The notes under the pieces: generated by a model | Databases searched by the model: none | What the model was told of the DNA's origin: nothing | Seen by the model: only the letters and a program-made list of their open reading frames with translations | From: Streptomyces hygroscopicus | GTDB lineage: Bacteria; Actinomycetota; Actinomycetes; Streptomycetales; Streptomycetaceae | NCBI GenBank assembly: GCA_002021875.1 | Contig: CP018627.1 | Location: forward strand, 1,674,001 to 1,738,000 | Direction: 5' to 3' | Length of the DNA: 64,000 nt | Program-made: the position numbers and the translations under genes | In this document: piece after piece, positions 52,847-63,796 of the stretch | How positions within the stretch are numbered: position 1 is the first letter of the stretch | Layout: every line of letters starts with the position of its first letter

Positions 52847-53458
52847 ATGAACACCCACGGACCGCGACGCGTATTCGGGCCGCGTCCGCCCCTGCCCGGG
52901 CGTCCGGCCAGGGGTCCCAATCCGCTGCGCCGCCGGACCGACCGGATCCAGACCTGGTGCACCGTGCTGTTCGTGCTGATCCTCGCGGTCGGGCTGCCGG
53001 CCGCCTCGATCAGCGCGGGGTACGCGGCGCACGCCTCCCAGATGCGCGTCGTGGCCGCCGAGACCTCGGCGCGGCACCAGATCACCGCGCGGCTCGCCGA
53101 GGCCCCGCCCGGAGCGGACCACTCCGATGTGCGGGAGCCGCGGCAGGCGCGGGTGCGCTGGGTCGCCGATGACGGTGAGCGCCATACGGGCACCGCCACG
53201 GTGTCGGGCGGCGGCTCGGGGGGCGAGGTGCGGGTCTGGGTGAACCGCGAGGGCGCTCTGGCGCAGGCGCCCTCCTCCCCGGCGACCGCGCGGACCATGG
53301 GCTGGTTCACCGGCTGTGTCACCGCCGCGGCGGTGGCCGGGGTCGCGTTCACGGGGCGGGCCCGGGTCCGGCGGGCCCTGGACCGCAGGCGGTACGCGCG
53401 ATGGGAGGCAGAGTGGAAGGTGGTGGAACCCGCGTGGTCCGGCCGGAACCGCCGCTGA
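52847..53458 (+). CDS. Rv1733c-family two-helix membrane protein
   Basis: A 203-residue protein with two membrane helices (about residues 36-58 and 145-167) enclosing an outside domain of about 85 residues (VRWVADDGERHTGTATV in the middle). This is the layout of the actinobacterial Rv1733c family, of unknown function. ATG 52847 follows CTGGAGGCC; a GTG 27 nt upstream is less likely. A repeat-rich spacer follows. Confidence 0.82.
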   Translation: MNTHGPRRVFGPRPPLPGRPARGPNPLRRRTDRIQTWCTVLFVLILAVGLPAASISAGYAAHASQMRVVAAETSARHQITARLAEAPPGADHSDVREPRQARVRWVADDGERHTGTATVSGGGSGGEVRVWVNREGALAQAPSSPATARTMGWFTGCVTAAAVAGVAFTGRARVRRALDRRRYARWEAEWKVVEPAWSGRNRR

Positions 53459-53489
53459 GCGGGGCTCCGGCCGCCTCCACGGGGTGCGC

Positions 53490-53585
53490 GGCCGCCAGAA
53501 AACGGCCACAGGCCGCCAGAAAGCGGCCACAGCCACCAGAAGCCATCAGAGGCAGAAGCCATCAGAGGCAGAAGCCATCAGAGGC
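53490..53585. repeat. Two adjacent tandem-repeat arrays (21-bp x2, 16-bp x3)
   Basis: 53490-53510 and 53511-53531 are 21-nt copies starting GGCCGCCAGAAA. From 53539 the 16-nt unit GAAGCCATCAGAGGCA follows three times. They fill most of the 153-bp spacer before the DUF1876 gene and end close to its ribosome site. Confidence 0.85.
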
Positions 53586-53611
53586 GGCCGCCAGAAGATG
53601 AGGAGCAGGCC

Positions 53612-53902
53612 ATGTCGCACACAGTGGAGTGGAGGGTCCATCTCTACCTCTCCGAGGACGAGGGGCGGACCACGGCGCGCGTCGAGCTGGACACCGGGTC
53701 CGCGGCGCTCACCGGCCGGGGACTGGCCCGGTGCAACCCGGACGACGAGGACGTGCCCGTGATCGGCGATGAGCTCGCCGCCGCGCGGGCGCTCAGTGAC
53801 CTGGGGCAGCAGCTCGTGCACGCCGCCGAGCGGGACCTGGAGAGCGTGGGCGCGCCCCCGGCCTCGCGCAGGCCGCGGCCCGGCTACGGCTGGATCGCCT
53901 GA
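53612..53902 (+). CDS. DUF1876 family protein
   Basis: A 96-residue protein with the DUF1876 pattern (EWRVHLYLSEDEGRTTARVEL, then GRGLARCNPDDEDVPVIGDELAAARALSDLGQQLV). It is a small alpha/beta domain with a dsRNA-binding-like fold, common in Streptomyces and of unknown function. ATG 53612 follows GAGGAGCAGG. It is separate from neighbours by repeats upstream and an AT-rich spacer downstream. Confidence 0.9.
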   Translation: MSHTVEWRVHLYLSEDEGRTTARVELDTGSAALTGRGLARCNPDDEDVPVIGDELAAARALSDLGQQLVHAAERDLESVGAPPASRRPRPGYGWIA

Positions 53903-54032
53903 GGAGCCGGACGCGACCGTAGTACGGACCTCGGGGGCGAGGTCCGGCAGGCGCTGACGGCCTCGGCGAAGGCTGGAGGAACGGAGCGGAAATCCCACCG
54001 CGCCAGCGCTGACCATTATTTATGAATACATC

Positions 54033-54062
54033 TTGACAGCCCGTTTGGCACCGCCGGACGAT
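54033..54062 (+). promoter_or_regulatory. Possible vegetative promoter before the cellulase-like gene
   Basis: TTGACA at 54033-54038 is a perfect -35 box; 18 nt further on is GACGAT (54057-54062), a weak -10. Just upstream is an AT-rich stretch with TATT-TATG-AATA symmetry (about 54019-54030) that could bind a regulator. Confidence 0.4.
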
Positions 54063-54107
54063 GAACCGGTCTCTCATCGCCGAGCCGCCGACCGCGGGGA
54101 GCCCCCT

Positions 54108-55364
54108 GTGACGCTGTCGCCGCATCTGCCGGACAAACTGACCATCTCGCTGTGGGACTTCAGCTGGTACACCCGCACCGGCCCGGGCGAGCCCTTCGCC
54201 GACCTCGACCGCGCCTTCGAGGAGGCCGTGACGCGCGGCTACAACACCGTGCGCATCTGCGCCATGCCGTTCCTGCTCTTCGGCTCCCGGCTCGACACGG
54301 GCAAGCTGCGGCCGTCGGGCCTGGGCGGCGCGTACGGGCAGCGGATGCGCTGGTACGACGTGGGCGGCGGGGGCGAGATCGACGGACGGGCCTGGCTGCG
54401 CGAGCTGTTCGAGGCGGCCCTGCGCCATGACTGCTTCGTCATCCTCTCGAGCTGGGAGTACCAGCAGAGCCCGTCGTTCGGCGAGGACCGCGCCTGGTTC
54501 GACGCGCTGATGGCCGTCGATCCCGAGCGGCGCCCCGAGGCGCTCGCGGACGCGCTGGCCGATCTGATCGACTTCCTGGTGATCCACGGCCTGGACGACC
54601 GGATCGCCTTCACCGAGCTGCACAACGAGGTCCAGGGCAGCCGGCTCACCGACGGGCTGGAGGGCCAGGACAAGGTCGTCGCCCTGCGGCCGCGGCTGGA
54701 GCGGGGCATCGCCCGCTTCAAGGAGCGCCACCCCAACCGGCCCGTCACGGTCAACTACGCCAAGGTGCCCGTCGGTTCGCTGCGCGGAGTCCCCCGCGAG
54801 GTGGATGTGGCGGTCTTCCACCCCTACGTCTACGGGGTGCTGGACGAGCTCCTGGCCACCTTCGCCATACGCGACCGGGGCCGCCCCTTCGCCCAGGAGC
54901 CGGTCCGCCGGGAGCTGCTGCGACCCGGCGCCCCCGATCTGGCCGACTGGACTCCTCCGCCCGGCGATCGCTGGCGGCTGGAGGCCACCACGGTCGGCCC
55001 CCGGGAGATCTACGTCCACGACTGGTGCGACCCCGACCGCTGGGACGCCTGGCTGTACGACCGGTATGCCATGCACCGTCTGGCGATGGAGCAGCGGCTG
55101 ACCACCTGGATCGAGGCGGCCGCGGACTGGGCGGCCGGGAGCGGGGTCCCGCTGGTCTTCGGCGAGGGCTGGATCGGCTACACCCCGCTGCACGGGACCT
55201 TCGAGGAGGGCCCGGTGGGGGCCGCGTTCTGCCGCCGCGCCGTCGAGGAGTCGGCGCGGGTGGGGGCGTGGGGCGCGGTGGTGTGCTCCAACGCGGCGCC
55301 CCAGCACCCGATGTGGCAGGACATCGCGCTGCAGCGGGAGTGCAACGCGGTGCTGCGCGGCTGA
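54108..55364 (+). CDS. Cellulase-like glycoside hydrolase family protein
   Basis: A 418-residue TIM-barrel protein. The start LTISLWDFSWYTRTGPGEPFADLDRAFEEAVTRGYNTVRICAM, the acid/base-type AFTELHNEVQ and the nucleophile-type VFGEGWIGYTP are as in GH5-like enzymes. There is no signal peptide, so it is probably cytoplasmic. GTG 54108 follows GGGGAG and is where homology starts. It precedes a transporter and anmK on the same strand, which suggests a role in sugar or cell-wall fragment use; the substrate is not known. Confidence 0.8.
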   Translation: MTLSPHLPDKLTISLWDFSWYTRTGPGEPFADLDRAFEEAVTRGYNTVRICAMPFLLFGSRLDTGKLRPSGLGGAYGQRMRWYDVGGGGEIDGRAWLRELFEAALRHDCFVILSSWEYQQSPSFGEDRAWFDALMAVDPERRPEALADALADLIDFLVIHGLDDRIAFTELHNEVQGSRLTDGLEGQDKVVALRPRLERGIARFKERHPNRPVTVNYAKVPVGSLRGVPREVDVAVFHPYVYGVLDELLATFAIRDRGRPFAQEPVRRELLRPGAPDLADWTPPPGDRWRLEATTVGPREIYVHDWCDPDRWDAWLYDRYAMHRLAMEQRLTTWIEAAADWAAGSGVPLVFGEGWIGYTPLHGTFEEGPVGAAFCRRAVEESARVGAWGAVVCSNAAPQHPMWQDIALQRECNAVLRG

Positions 55365-55530
55365 CGCGCCCGGCCGTCGGCGGCTCCGGTGACGATGACG
55401 CACGCCATGAGGGCAGGCGTTCCGCCAGGACCTCGCGCGCCGCTGGAGCCGCGCTCGCACCGGTAGCCGCCGCCCCCAACGGGTACGCACATCACGTTCC
55501 CCTTGGCGGTGACGGCGAAAGGGCCCGAAT

Positions 55531-56928
55531 GTGACGACGTCCCCAGCGGATCCCAGAGAGCGTGCCGCCGGGCGGGCCCCGCGCCGTGCGCTGGTGGCCG
55601 GTTCGGTCGGCAATTTCATCGAGTGGTACGAATTCGGTGTCTACGGCTTCTTCGCGACGATCATCGCGGCGAACTTCTTCACCCCGCACGGCGGCAACGA
55701 ACTCGAGGGCCTGGTCAAGACCTATGCCTCCTTCGGGATCGCGTTCTTCTTCCGCCCCATCGGCGCCGCCGTCTTCGGCAGGATCGGCGACCGGATCGGC
55801 CGCCGGCCCACGCTGATCCTGGTGCTGCTGGTGATGACCGGCGCCACGACGCTCATCGGGGTGCTGCCCACCTACGACACGCTGGGCGCGGCCGCGCCCT
55901 GGCTGCTCACCCTGTTGCGGATCCTCCAGGGGCTGTCCGCGGGCGGGGAGTTCGGCGGTGCGGTGTCGATCATGACGGAGTTCGCGCCACCGGGCCGGCG
56001 CGGGCTCTACGGGGCGTGGCAGTCGTTCACCGTGGCGCTGGGGCTGCTGGCCGGGGCCGGTGTGGCGGCGCTGCTGGCCACGGTGATGAGCGAGGAGTCG
56101 CTGGGCGACTGGGGGTGGCGGTTGCCGTTCCTGGCGACCCTGCCGATCGGGCTGGTCGCCCTGTGGCTGCGGCTGAGGCTGGAGGAGACCCCGTTCTTCC
56201 GCGCGGCGGCGGACGGGGAGACCGGCACCGCGCCGGGCCCCGGGGCACCGTCCGCCCCACCGGAGCGGGTGGCGGACCCGCGTGAGATGGCCGGGGCCAT
56301 CGTCATGGGGGCCGCGCGCATCATGGGCTGGGCGGCGGCCGGTTACACCTTCCTGGTCGTCATGCCCTCGTATCTCCAGGCCACCTTGAACGCCACCTTC
56401 CAGCAGGCGCTGGTCGCCACCGTGGTGGCCAACGCGGGCTTCGCGCTCTCCATCCTCCCGGCGGGCCTGCTCAGCGACCGGATCGGGCGGCGGCCGGTGA
56501 TGCTGACCGGGGCCGCGCTGGTGGCGGTGCTGGCCTTCCCGCTGCTCAATGTGTTGCAGGAGCCGGGCAGTTCTGCGTGGGCCCAGGGAGCGGCGGTCTT
56601 CGTCGCTGGTGTGGTGGTGGGCCTGATGGCGGGGCCGGGTCCGGCCATGCTCGCCGAGATGTTCCCGACCCGGGTCCGCTACACGGGCCTGGGACTGGCG
56701 TACGCGCTGTCCAACGCGGTGTTCTCCGGATGCGCGGGGCTCATCATCACCGAGGTGATCAAGCACACCGGCGAGGTCGACATCCCGGCCTACTACGTGA
56801 CGGTGACCTGCGCCATCAGCGTGCTCGCGCTGTTCACCCTGCGCGGGGAGGACCACCGCGGCGCGCTGCCCGAGGTGGCGCGGGCGGGGAAGGCGGCCGA
56901 GACCGAGGAGGAGACACCATGCGCGTGA
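55531..56928 (+). CDS. MFS transporter, metabolite:H+ symporter (MHS) family
   Basis: A 465-residue, 12-helix transporter. The start SVGNFIEWYEFGVYGFFATIIAANFF and the loop GRIGDRIGRRPTLILVLLVMTGATTLIG are hallmarks of the MHS family (citrate, proline/betaine, shikimate, 2-oxoglutarate carriers). The second half repeats LSDRIGRRPVMLTG. GTG 55531 was used. It overlaps anmK by 10 nt, so the cargo may be a metabolite used with it, though MHS carriers usually move organic acids. Confidence 0.92.
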   Translation: MTTSPADPRERAAGRAPRRALVAGSVGNFIEWYEFGVYGFFATIIAANFFTPHGGNELEGLVKTYASFGIAFFFRPIGAAVFGRIGDRIGRRPTLILVLLVMTGATTLIGVLPTYDTLGAAAPWLLTLLRILQGLSAGGEFGGAVSIMTEFAPPGRRGLYGAWQSFTVALGLLAGAGVAALLATVMSEESLGDWGWRLPFLATLPIGLVALWLRLRLEETPFFRAAADGETGTAPGPGAPSAPPERVADPREMAGAIVMGAARIMGWAAAGYTFLVVMPSYLQATLNATFQQALVATVVANAGFALSILPAGLLSDRIGRRPVMLTGAALVAVLAFPLLNVLQEPGSSAWAQGAAVFVAGVVVGLMAGPGPAMLAEMFPTRVRYTGLGLAYALSNAVFSGCAGLIITEVIKHTGEVDIPAYYVTVTCAISVLALFTLRGEDHRGALPEVARAGKAAETEEETPCA

Positions 56929-58091
56929 TCGGCCTGATGTCGGGCACGTCCCATGACGCGGTCGACGCCGCGGCAGCCGATCTGGTGCTCGACGGCGACA
57001 CCGTGGTGCTGGCCCCGCTGGGGCTGGTCGGCGAGGCGTATCCGGAGGCGCTGCGGTCGGCGCTGAGCGCCGCGCTGCCCCCGGCGGCCACCACCATGAA
57101 GGAGGTGTGCGCGCTCGACACCCGCATCGGCCAGGCGTTCGCCTCGCTCGCGGCCCGCGCCGACCGGGAGCTGTGCGAGGGGCGTGCGGACCTCATCGGC
57201 TCCCATGGCCAGACGGTGTACCACTGGGCCGAGGGCGGGCGGGTGCACGGGACGCTGCAGCTCGGCCAGCCCGCCTGGATCGCCGAGGCCACCGGCTGCC
57301 CGGTCGTCTCCGATCTGCGCACCCGTGATGTGGCCGCGGGCGGCCAGGGCGCTCCCCTGGTCAGCCTGGTGGACGCCCTGTGGCTGCGCGGGCGGCCCGG
57401 TGTGTGCGCCGCCCTGAACCTGGGCGGGATCGCCAATATCACGGTGGTGTCCAGCGCCGGCGATCCGCTGGCCTTCGACACCGGCCCGGCGAACGCGCTC
57501 ATCGACGCGGCGGTGGGTGATCTGACGGGCGGACGGCTGGACCATGACGCGGACGGCGCCATGGCGGCGCGCGGCACCGTCCACGAGCCCCTGCTGGAGC
57601 GGCTGCTGGCCGAGCCGTACTATGCGCTGCCCGCGCCCAAGACGACCGGCAAGGAGCTGTTCCACGGCTCCTACCTGCGGGCGGCCCTGGCGGCCGTGGG
57701 CCCGGTGCCGGACGACGACGTGGTCGCCACCGTCACCGAGCTGACGGCCCGTACCGTCGTTGACGCGGTGCGGTCGGTGCACGCCACCGAGGTGATCGCC
57801 TCCGGCGGCGGCACCCGCAACCCCACCCTGATGGGGGCGTTGCGCCGGGCGCTGGGCACCATCGCGCTGCGGACCTCCGATGAACTCGGCCTTCCGGCCG
57901 CGGCGAAGGAGGCGTACGCCTTCGCCGTCCTCGCCTTTCTGACCGCCCATGGACTGGCCGGTACGGCACCGAGCTGCACCGGCGCCCGCCATGCCAGCGT
58001 GCTGGGGTCGATCACCCCGGGGCGCCGCGGCCTCACCCTGCCCGCACCGGGCCGGCCGGCGCCCACCCGGCTGGAGATCTTCCGCCGCTGA
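56919..58091 (+). CDS. anmK: Anhydro-N-acetylmuramic acid kinase
   Basis: A 390-residue AnmK-family sugar kinase. The start VIGLMSGTSHDAVDAAAADL (usually SGTSLDGID), GSHGQTVYHW, LNLGGIANITVV, FDTGPANALIDAAV and the C-terminal ASGGGTRNPTLMGAL are all diagnostic. It converts 1,6-anhydro-MurNAc plus ATP to MurNAc-6-phosphate in peptidoglycan recycling. No etherase (murQ) is in view. The start lies inside the MHS transporter gene (10-nt overlap), indicating one transcript. Confidence 0.95.
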   Translation: MRVIGLMSGTSHDAVDAAAADLVLDGDTVVLAPLGLVGEAYPEALRSALSAALPPAATTMKEVCALDTRIGQAFASLAARADRELCEGRADLIGSHGQTVYHWAEGGRVHGTLQLGQPAWIAEATGCPVVSDLRTRDVAAGGQGAPLVSLVDALWLRGRPGVCAALNLGGIANITVVSSAGDPLAFDTGPANALIDAAVGDLTGGRLDHDADGAMAARGTVHEPLLERLLAEPYYALPAPKTTGKELFHGSYLRAALAAVGPVPDDDVVATVTELTARTVVDAVRSVHATEVIASGGGTRNPTLMGALRRALGTIALRTSDELGLPAAAKEAYAFAVLAFLTAHGLAGTAPSCTGARHASVLGSITPGRRGLTLPAPGRPAPTRLEIFRR

Positions 58092-58236
58092 GCGGGCGGC
58101 GCCGCGTGGCCGGTAAAGGGGATGTCGGCATCGGCCCTACCCGGGGTACGTTGGGAACGGTCGGCTATAGAAGGGGCGAACGTGGGTAAAGACCCCACGA
58201 GTTGCCGACGGGGGGCCGACGGGGGGACGGGGGCAC

Positions 58237-60219
58237 GTGGCGGAATCCGGAATGGGTGTGGGCTTAAGAGGCCGCAGCGGGATCATCAGTCTGGTCGGAG
58301 AGTGTCTCAGGCTGGGTCCCACGGACGAGCGGCCGGTGATCATGCTGCTGGGGCCGCGCGGCAGTGGGGCCAGCGAGGCCCACGGCGCGCTGATGGAGAA
58401 GTTCGGGCCCGAGACGCCGTTCGCGTATATCAATCTCGGCGGTGAGCAGTCGCTGCTGCCGCGGTACGCGCTGGCGCTGATCGCCCGCCAGCTCGAGCGC
58501 AAGCTTCCGCGCTACCGCCGCTCCCACTTCCCGCGGCTCACTCTCGGTCTGCTCGCCTCGGACCACCAGTTGCGGATGACGAGCCTGGCGGAGGGGCGGC
58601 GCAACATCCGGCGGGAGCTGGACGCGTTCCAGGAGCGGGCGGAGGCGCGCTACGGCGACTATCTCGCCGCCTTCTTCGAGGTGGCCGGAGGCGCCGTGGG
58701 TGCCCCCGACGGCGCCTCCACGGCGGCGCTCGCGCTGCTGCGGGACGCGCTGCGGCGCGGCCGGAGGCGGCTGCCGGGCCGCAAGTTCACCAGCAGCGCC
58801 GCCTGGTACGGCGGCCATCCGCTGCTGCAGAGCCGGGATCCGTGGGAGGCGCTGGTCGAGCTCAACCTGTGGCGCCATGACGGGGACGAGGACGATCAGG
58901 AGCGGCTGGACCGGGTGCTGTTCTCGGCCCTGCTGGCGGACATGCGCGGCAATGTGCGCCACTCGTTCATGCCCCGCTCCTATCTGCTGCTGCTCGACAA
59001 CTCCCATACGGAGTACGGCCGTCGCTTCCTCGATCTGCTGATCCGGACCCGCCATGACGACGCCGTGGTGGCGGGCACCGACTGCGATCCGCTCACCGTC
59101 GTGGCCAGCTCCAACCGGTGGCTGCCCCGCTGGGGCCCGGCCACCGGCGATCAGTGGCCCTGGCGGCTGCGCGGCCCGGACCGGGCCTCCCTCACGGACT
59201 GGGCGGAGCACCGGCCGGGCCGGGACAGCGATGACACCTGGTGGTATCCGCTGCGGCTGCGCGATCTCAATCTGGACGAGGTGCGCATCCGGGTCGAGCT
59301 GGAGCTGCGCCACCACCCCGACCTCGCGCCGTTCACCCGGCTCGCGCCCTTCATCCACCGGCTGACCTCGGGGCTCCCCCGGGCGGTCAGCCAGGTCCTT
59401 GAGCTGTTCCGGCATTCGACCGTGCCCACCGAGGACGGCGCCGAGCAGGACCGCTGGCTGCGCACCCTGCCGGACCGTACGCCACGGGAGGGCGAGGACA
59501 CCCGGACGCTGGTGGAGGCCGCCCTGGACCATCTGCTGCACGGTTTCGACCCCATGCAGCGGGCGGCGCTGGAGGAGTGCGCCGCGGCGCGCGATCTGTC
59601 CATCGGCACCCGACTGCTGGGCTCGGGCGACTCGCTGTTCGGCGAGGTCCGCGGCCGCTGGCTGCTGCACAGCCCGGGCACGGTGACCCCGGCCCTCCAC
59701 CCCTGGCCGCGGCGGCTGCTGCTGTGGCGGCTGGCCGCGCGTCCGGACGACTGGGACGCGGTGCACGAGCTGCTGGCCGAGCACTTCAGGTCCGAGGGCC
59801 GCACCGTCCAGGAGATGTACCACCGGCTGGCGGCCGAGCGGATCGACGAGGTGACCGGGTATCTGGTGGCGCGCTTCCCGGCGGTGCCCGCGGCGCAGTG
59901 GATCAGCGAGTTCAACACGATCACGGCCGCGCCCAACCGGCTGGGCCAGGGCGGCGGACCGCTGGAGCTGCTCGCCGGCCTCGCCCCGGAGGAGCCCCCG
60001 GAGGCGGTCACCACCGCCTCGGTGATCCGGGAGCTGATCACGGTGCGCTGGGTGTGGAGCGATCCGCTGGCCGACCCCGGAATGCGGCTCAACGACATGA
60101 TCGCCGACGGGTTCAACCAGCTCTCACGACTGCGGAGGAACGACATCGTGGCCCTGTTCAACGAGGCGGAGCGGTACCGCCACTGGCGCCATCCGCTGAC
60201 GTCCACGAGCGAGGGGTGA
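58237..60219 (+). CDS. Large P-loop NTPase of unknown function, paired with a membrane binding protein
   Basis: A 660-residue protein. A Walker A-like motif is seen in VIMLLGPRGSGASEAH (about residues 34-49) and a Walker B-like SYLLLLDNSH (about 247-256). The C-terminal half is helical and Arg-rich. No named domain is recognised beyond the STAND/AAA-like ATPase core. Its TGA overlaps a possible GTG of the next gene, and the next gene's best start is 6 nt after the stop, so the two are coupled. This coupling of a cytoplasmic NTPase with an extracellular ligand-binding protein suggests a signalling pair. The start was taken as GTG 58237; ATG 58252 is possible. Confidence 0.75.
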   Translation: MAESGMGVGLRGRSGIISLVGECLRLGPTDERPVIMLLGPRGSGASEAHGALMEKFGPETPFAYINLGGEQSLLPRYALALIARQLERKLPRYRRSHFPRLTLGLLASDHQLRMTSLAEGRRNIRRELDAFQERAEARYGDYLAAFFEVAGGAVGAPDGASTAALALLRDALRRGRRRLPGRKFTSSAAWYGGHPLLQSRDPWEALVELNLWRHDGDEDDQERLDRVLFSALLADMRGNVRHSFMPRSYLLLLDNSHTEYGRRFLDLLIRTRHDDAVVAGTDCDPLTVVASSNRWLPRWGPATGDQWPWRLRGPDRASLTDWAEHRPGRDSDDTWWYPLRLRDLNLDEVRIRVELELRHHPDLAPFTRLAPFIHRLTSGLPRAVSQVLELFRHSTVPTEDGAEQDRWLRTLPDRTPREGEDTRTLVEAALDHLLHGFDPMQRAALEECAAARDLSIGTRLLGSGDSLFGEVRGRWLLHSPGTVTPALHPWPRRLLLWRLAARPDDWDAVHELLAEHFRSEGRTVQEMYHRLAAERIDEVTGYLVARFPAVPAAQWISEFNTITAAPNRLGQGGGPLELLAGLAPEEPPEAVTTASVIRELITVRWVWSDPLADPGMRLNDMIADGFNQLSRLRRNDIVALFNEAERYRHWRHPLTSTSEG

Positions 60220-60224
60220 GACCG

Positions 60225-61706
60225 GTGCCGAGACTGGAATGGCCGCTGCACATCGTCCGCCGGGTGGTGATCGGCGTGATCGCCCTCGCGCTGCTCGCCG
60301 TGGCGGTCCCCCTCACCGTGAACTGGATCGAGGAGAAGCGGGCGCGGTGCGGCGAGGGCGTCGTCAAGAAGGGCGACGACCACGAGTGCGTCGGTGTCAC
60401 CGACGGCTCGTATGTCTTCGCGGACCATCTGAAGTCCGTGGAGAAGAAGATCAAGGCGGAGAACCGCCGGGTGGAGGAGAACGCGGGCAAGGAGCCGTAC
60501 GTCAGCGTCGCCTATATGACCTCCTTCACCCTGACCGACGACGACAGCAACTCCGAGGAGTCGGTCCGCCATGAGCTCGAGGGCGCGTATCTGGCGCAGT
60601 ACCGGCACAACCTCGGCGATCTCTCCTCCTCCCCCAAGATCAAGCTGCTGATCGCCAATGTGGGGAGCAACGCGGCCCACTGGGAGCACACCGTCGACGA
60701 GCTGATCGGCCGGATGGCCCCCGACCGCGACAAGCTGGTCGCGGTCACCGGGCTCGGCCCCAGCACCGAGCGGAGCCTGAGCGCGCTGAGGCGGCTGTCG
60801 GACCGCGGGCTCGCCCTGGTGGCCAGCACCATGACGGCCACCAACATAGAGGGCATAAAGGGGTTCGTCCGGGTCTCGCCGACCAATGTGGACGAGGCGT
60901 ACGCCGCCTCCGCCTATCTGAAGAAGCAGAAGGTCCGTACGGCGGTGGTCGTCCAGGACGCCGCGCGGAGCAACTACTACGCCAAGACGCTGGGTGACGC
61001 CTTCACCGAGGTCTTCCAGGACACCAAGGGCCATCGGCTGGTGGCGGACCGGATGACCTATGACTCCTCGGTGCGCAGCGCCTGGGAGAACGAGCTGCGC
61101 TATATGCCGGGGCAGCTGTGCGACCAGAAGCCGGAGGTGGTCTACTTCGCGGGCCGCGGCAAACACCTCACCCGGTTCCTGGACTCGCTCGCCAACCGGC
61201 CCTGCCAGGAGCGGAAGTTCACCGTCATCACCGGTGACGACACCTCCAATCTCACCGCCAAGGAGCTCGCGCACGCCGCCGAAAGCGGGGTGCGGGTGCT
61301 CTACACGGGCCTGGCGCACCCCGACATGTGGCAGCAGGACCCCCTCCATGTCTCCGGCCCCTCGGCCCGCCACTTCCAGCCGGGCGGATCGCTGGACAAG
61401 TGGTTCCCGGGCGATCCGCGCTACGACGGCCAGGCCATCATGGGGCATGACGCGGTGCTCGCCGCCGCCCATGGCATCCAGATGGCGGCGGGCTGGCAGG
61501 GCGAGGTGTCGGGGGACGCGGTGGCGCGGATGTTCCACCAGATGGACGGGCGTCAGCAGGTGGCGGGGGCGAGCGGTTTCATCTCGTTCCAGAACAACGG
61601 CAATCCACGCAACAAGGCCATTCCCATCCTGCACCTCAACGCCAAGGGGCGCTCGGAGCTGGTGGAGGTCTCGGCGCCACGGGGCGAGCCGCCCAGGAAG
61701 CAGTGA
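60225..61706 (+). CDS. Membrane-anchored periplasmic-binding-fold protein (Leu/Ile/Val-binding type)
   Basis: A 493-residue protein. A single N-terminal helix (about residues 12-32; VIGVIALALLAVAVPL) with no lipobox anchors it, followed by a branched-chain-amino-acid-receptor-like type I binding fold (about 80-480). KLVAVTGLGPSTERSLSAL, ALVASTMTATNIEG and KQKVRTAVVVQDAARSNYYAKTLGDAF are family-like. No permease or ATPase of an importer is near, so it is more likely a sensor than a transporter part. It is paired with the NTPase upstream. GTG 60225 follows GAGGGG. Its stop lies inside a 17-bp tandem repeat. Confidence 0.82.
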   Translation: MPRLEWPLHIVRRVVIGVIALALLAVAVPLTVNWIEEKRARCGEGVVKKGDDHECVGVTDGSYVFADHLKSVEKKIKAENRRVEENAGKEPYVSVAYMTSFTLTDDDSNSEESVRHELEGAYLAQYRHNLGDLSSSPKIKLLIANVGSNAAHWEHTVDELIGRMAPDRDKLVAVTGLGPSTERSLSALRRLSDRGLALVASTMTATNIEGIKGFVRVSPTNVDEAYAASAYLKKQKVRTAVVVQDAARSNYYAKTLGDAFTEVFQDTKGHRLVADRMTYDSSVRSAWENELRYMPGQLCDQKPEVVYFAGRGKHLTRFLDSLANRPCQERKFTVITGDDTSNLTAKELAHAAESGVRVLYTGLAHPDMWQQDPLHVSGPSARHFQPGGSLDKWFPGDPRYDGQAIMGHDAVLAAAHGIQMAAGWQGEVSGDAVARMFHQMDGRQQVAGASGFISFQNNGNPRNKAIPILHLNAKGRSELVEVSAPRGEPPRKQ

Positions 61707-61784
61707 CGCTCAGGGGGCGGTGACGGCCAGGACGCAGTGACGGCCAGGACGCAGTGACGCTCAGGCCGCAGTGAGGCCGGGCCC
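61700..61784. repeat. Five-unit 17-bp tandem repeat across the binding-protein stop codon
   Basis: Units begin at 61700, 61717, 61734, 61751 and 61768, built on GCAGTGACGGCCAGGAC with a few changes. The stop TGA (61704-61706) is in the first unit, and each later unit repeats GTGA. It fills the 94-bp spacer between this gene and the convergent dnaK. Confidence 0.85.
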
Positions 61785-61800
61785 CAGGAAGCGGCAACGG

Positions 61801-63720
<1,920 letters not shown>

Positions 63721-63796
63721 CTGAACCCTCCTCCCGATCTGCCTCCTAGTATCCCAAAAAGGGACATTCGAGGCGGGCGGGGAGGCGGGCCGGAGC

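Noticed and set aside
53490..53585. Possible CRISPR array from regularly spaced repeats
   Set aside because: The units are directly adjacent with no unique spacers and there are no cas genes; it is a simple tandem repeat.
63721..63796. HspR (HAIR) box before dnaK
   Set aside because: No CTTGAGT-N7-ACTCAAG-like sequence found; only a short TCCC-AAAAA-GGGA inverted repeat.
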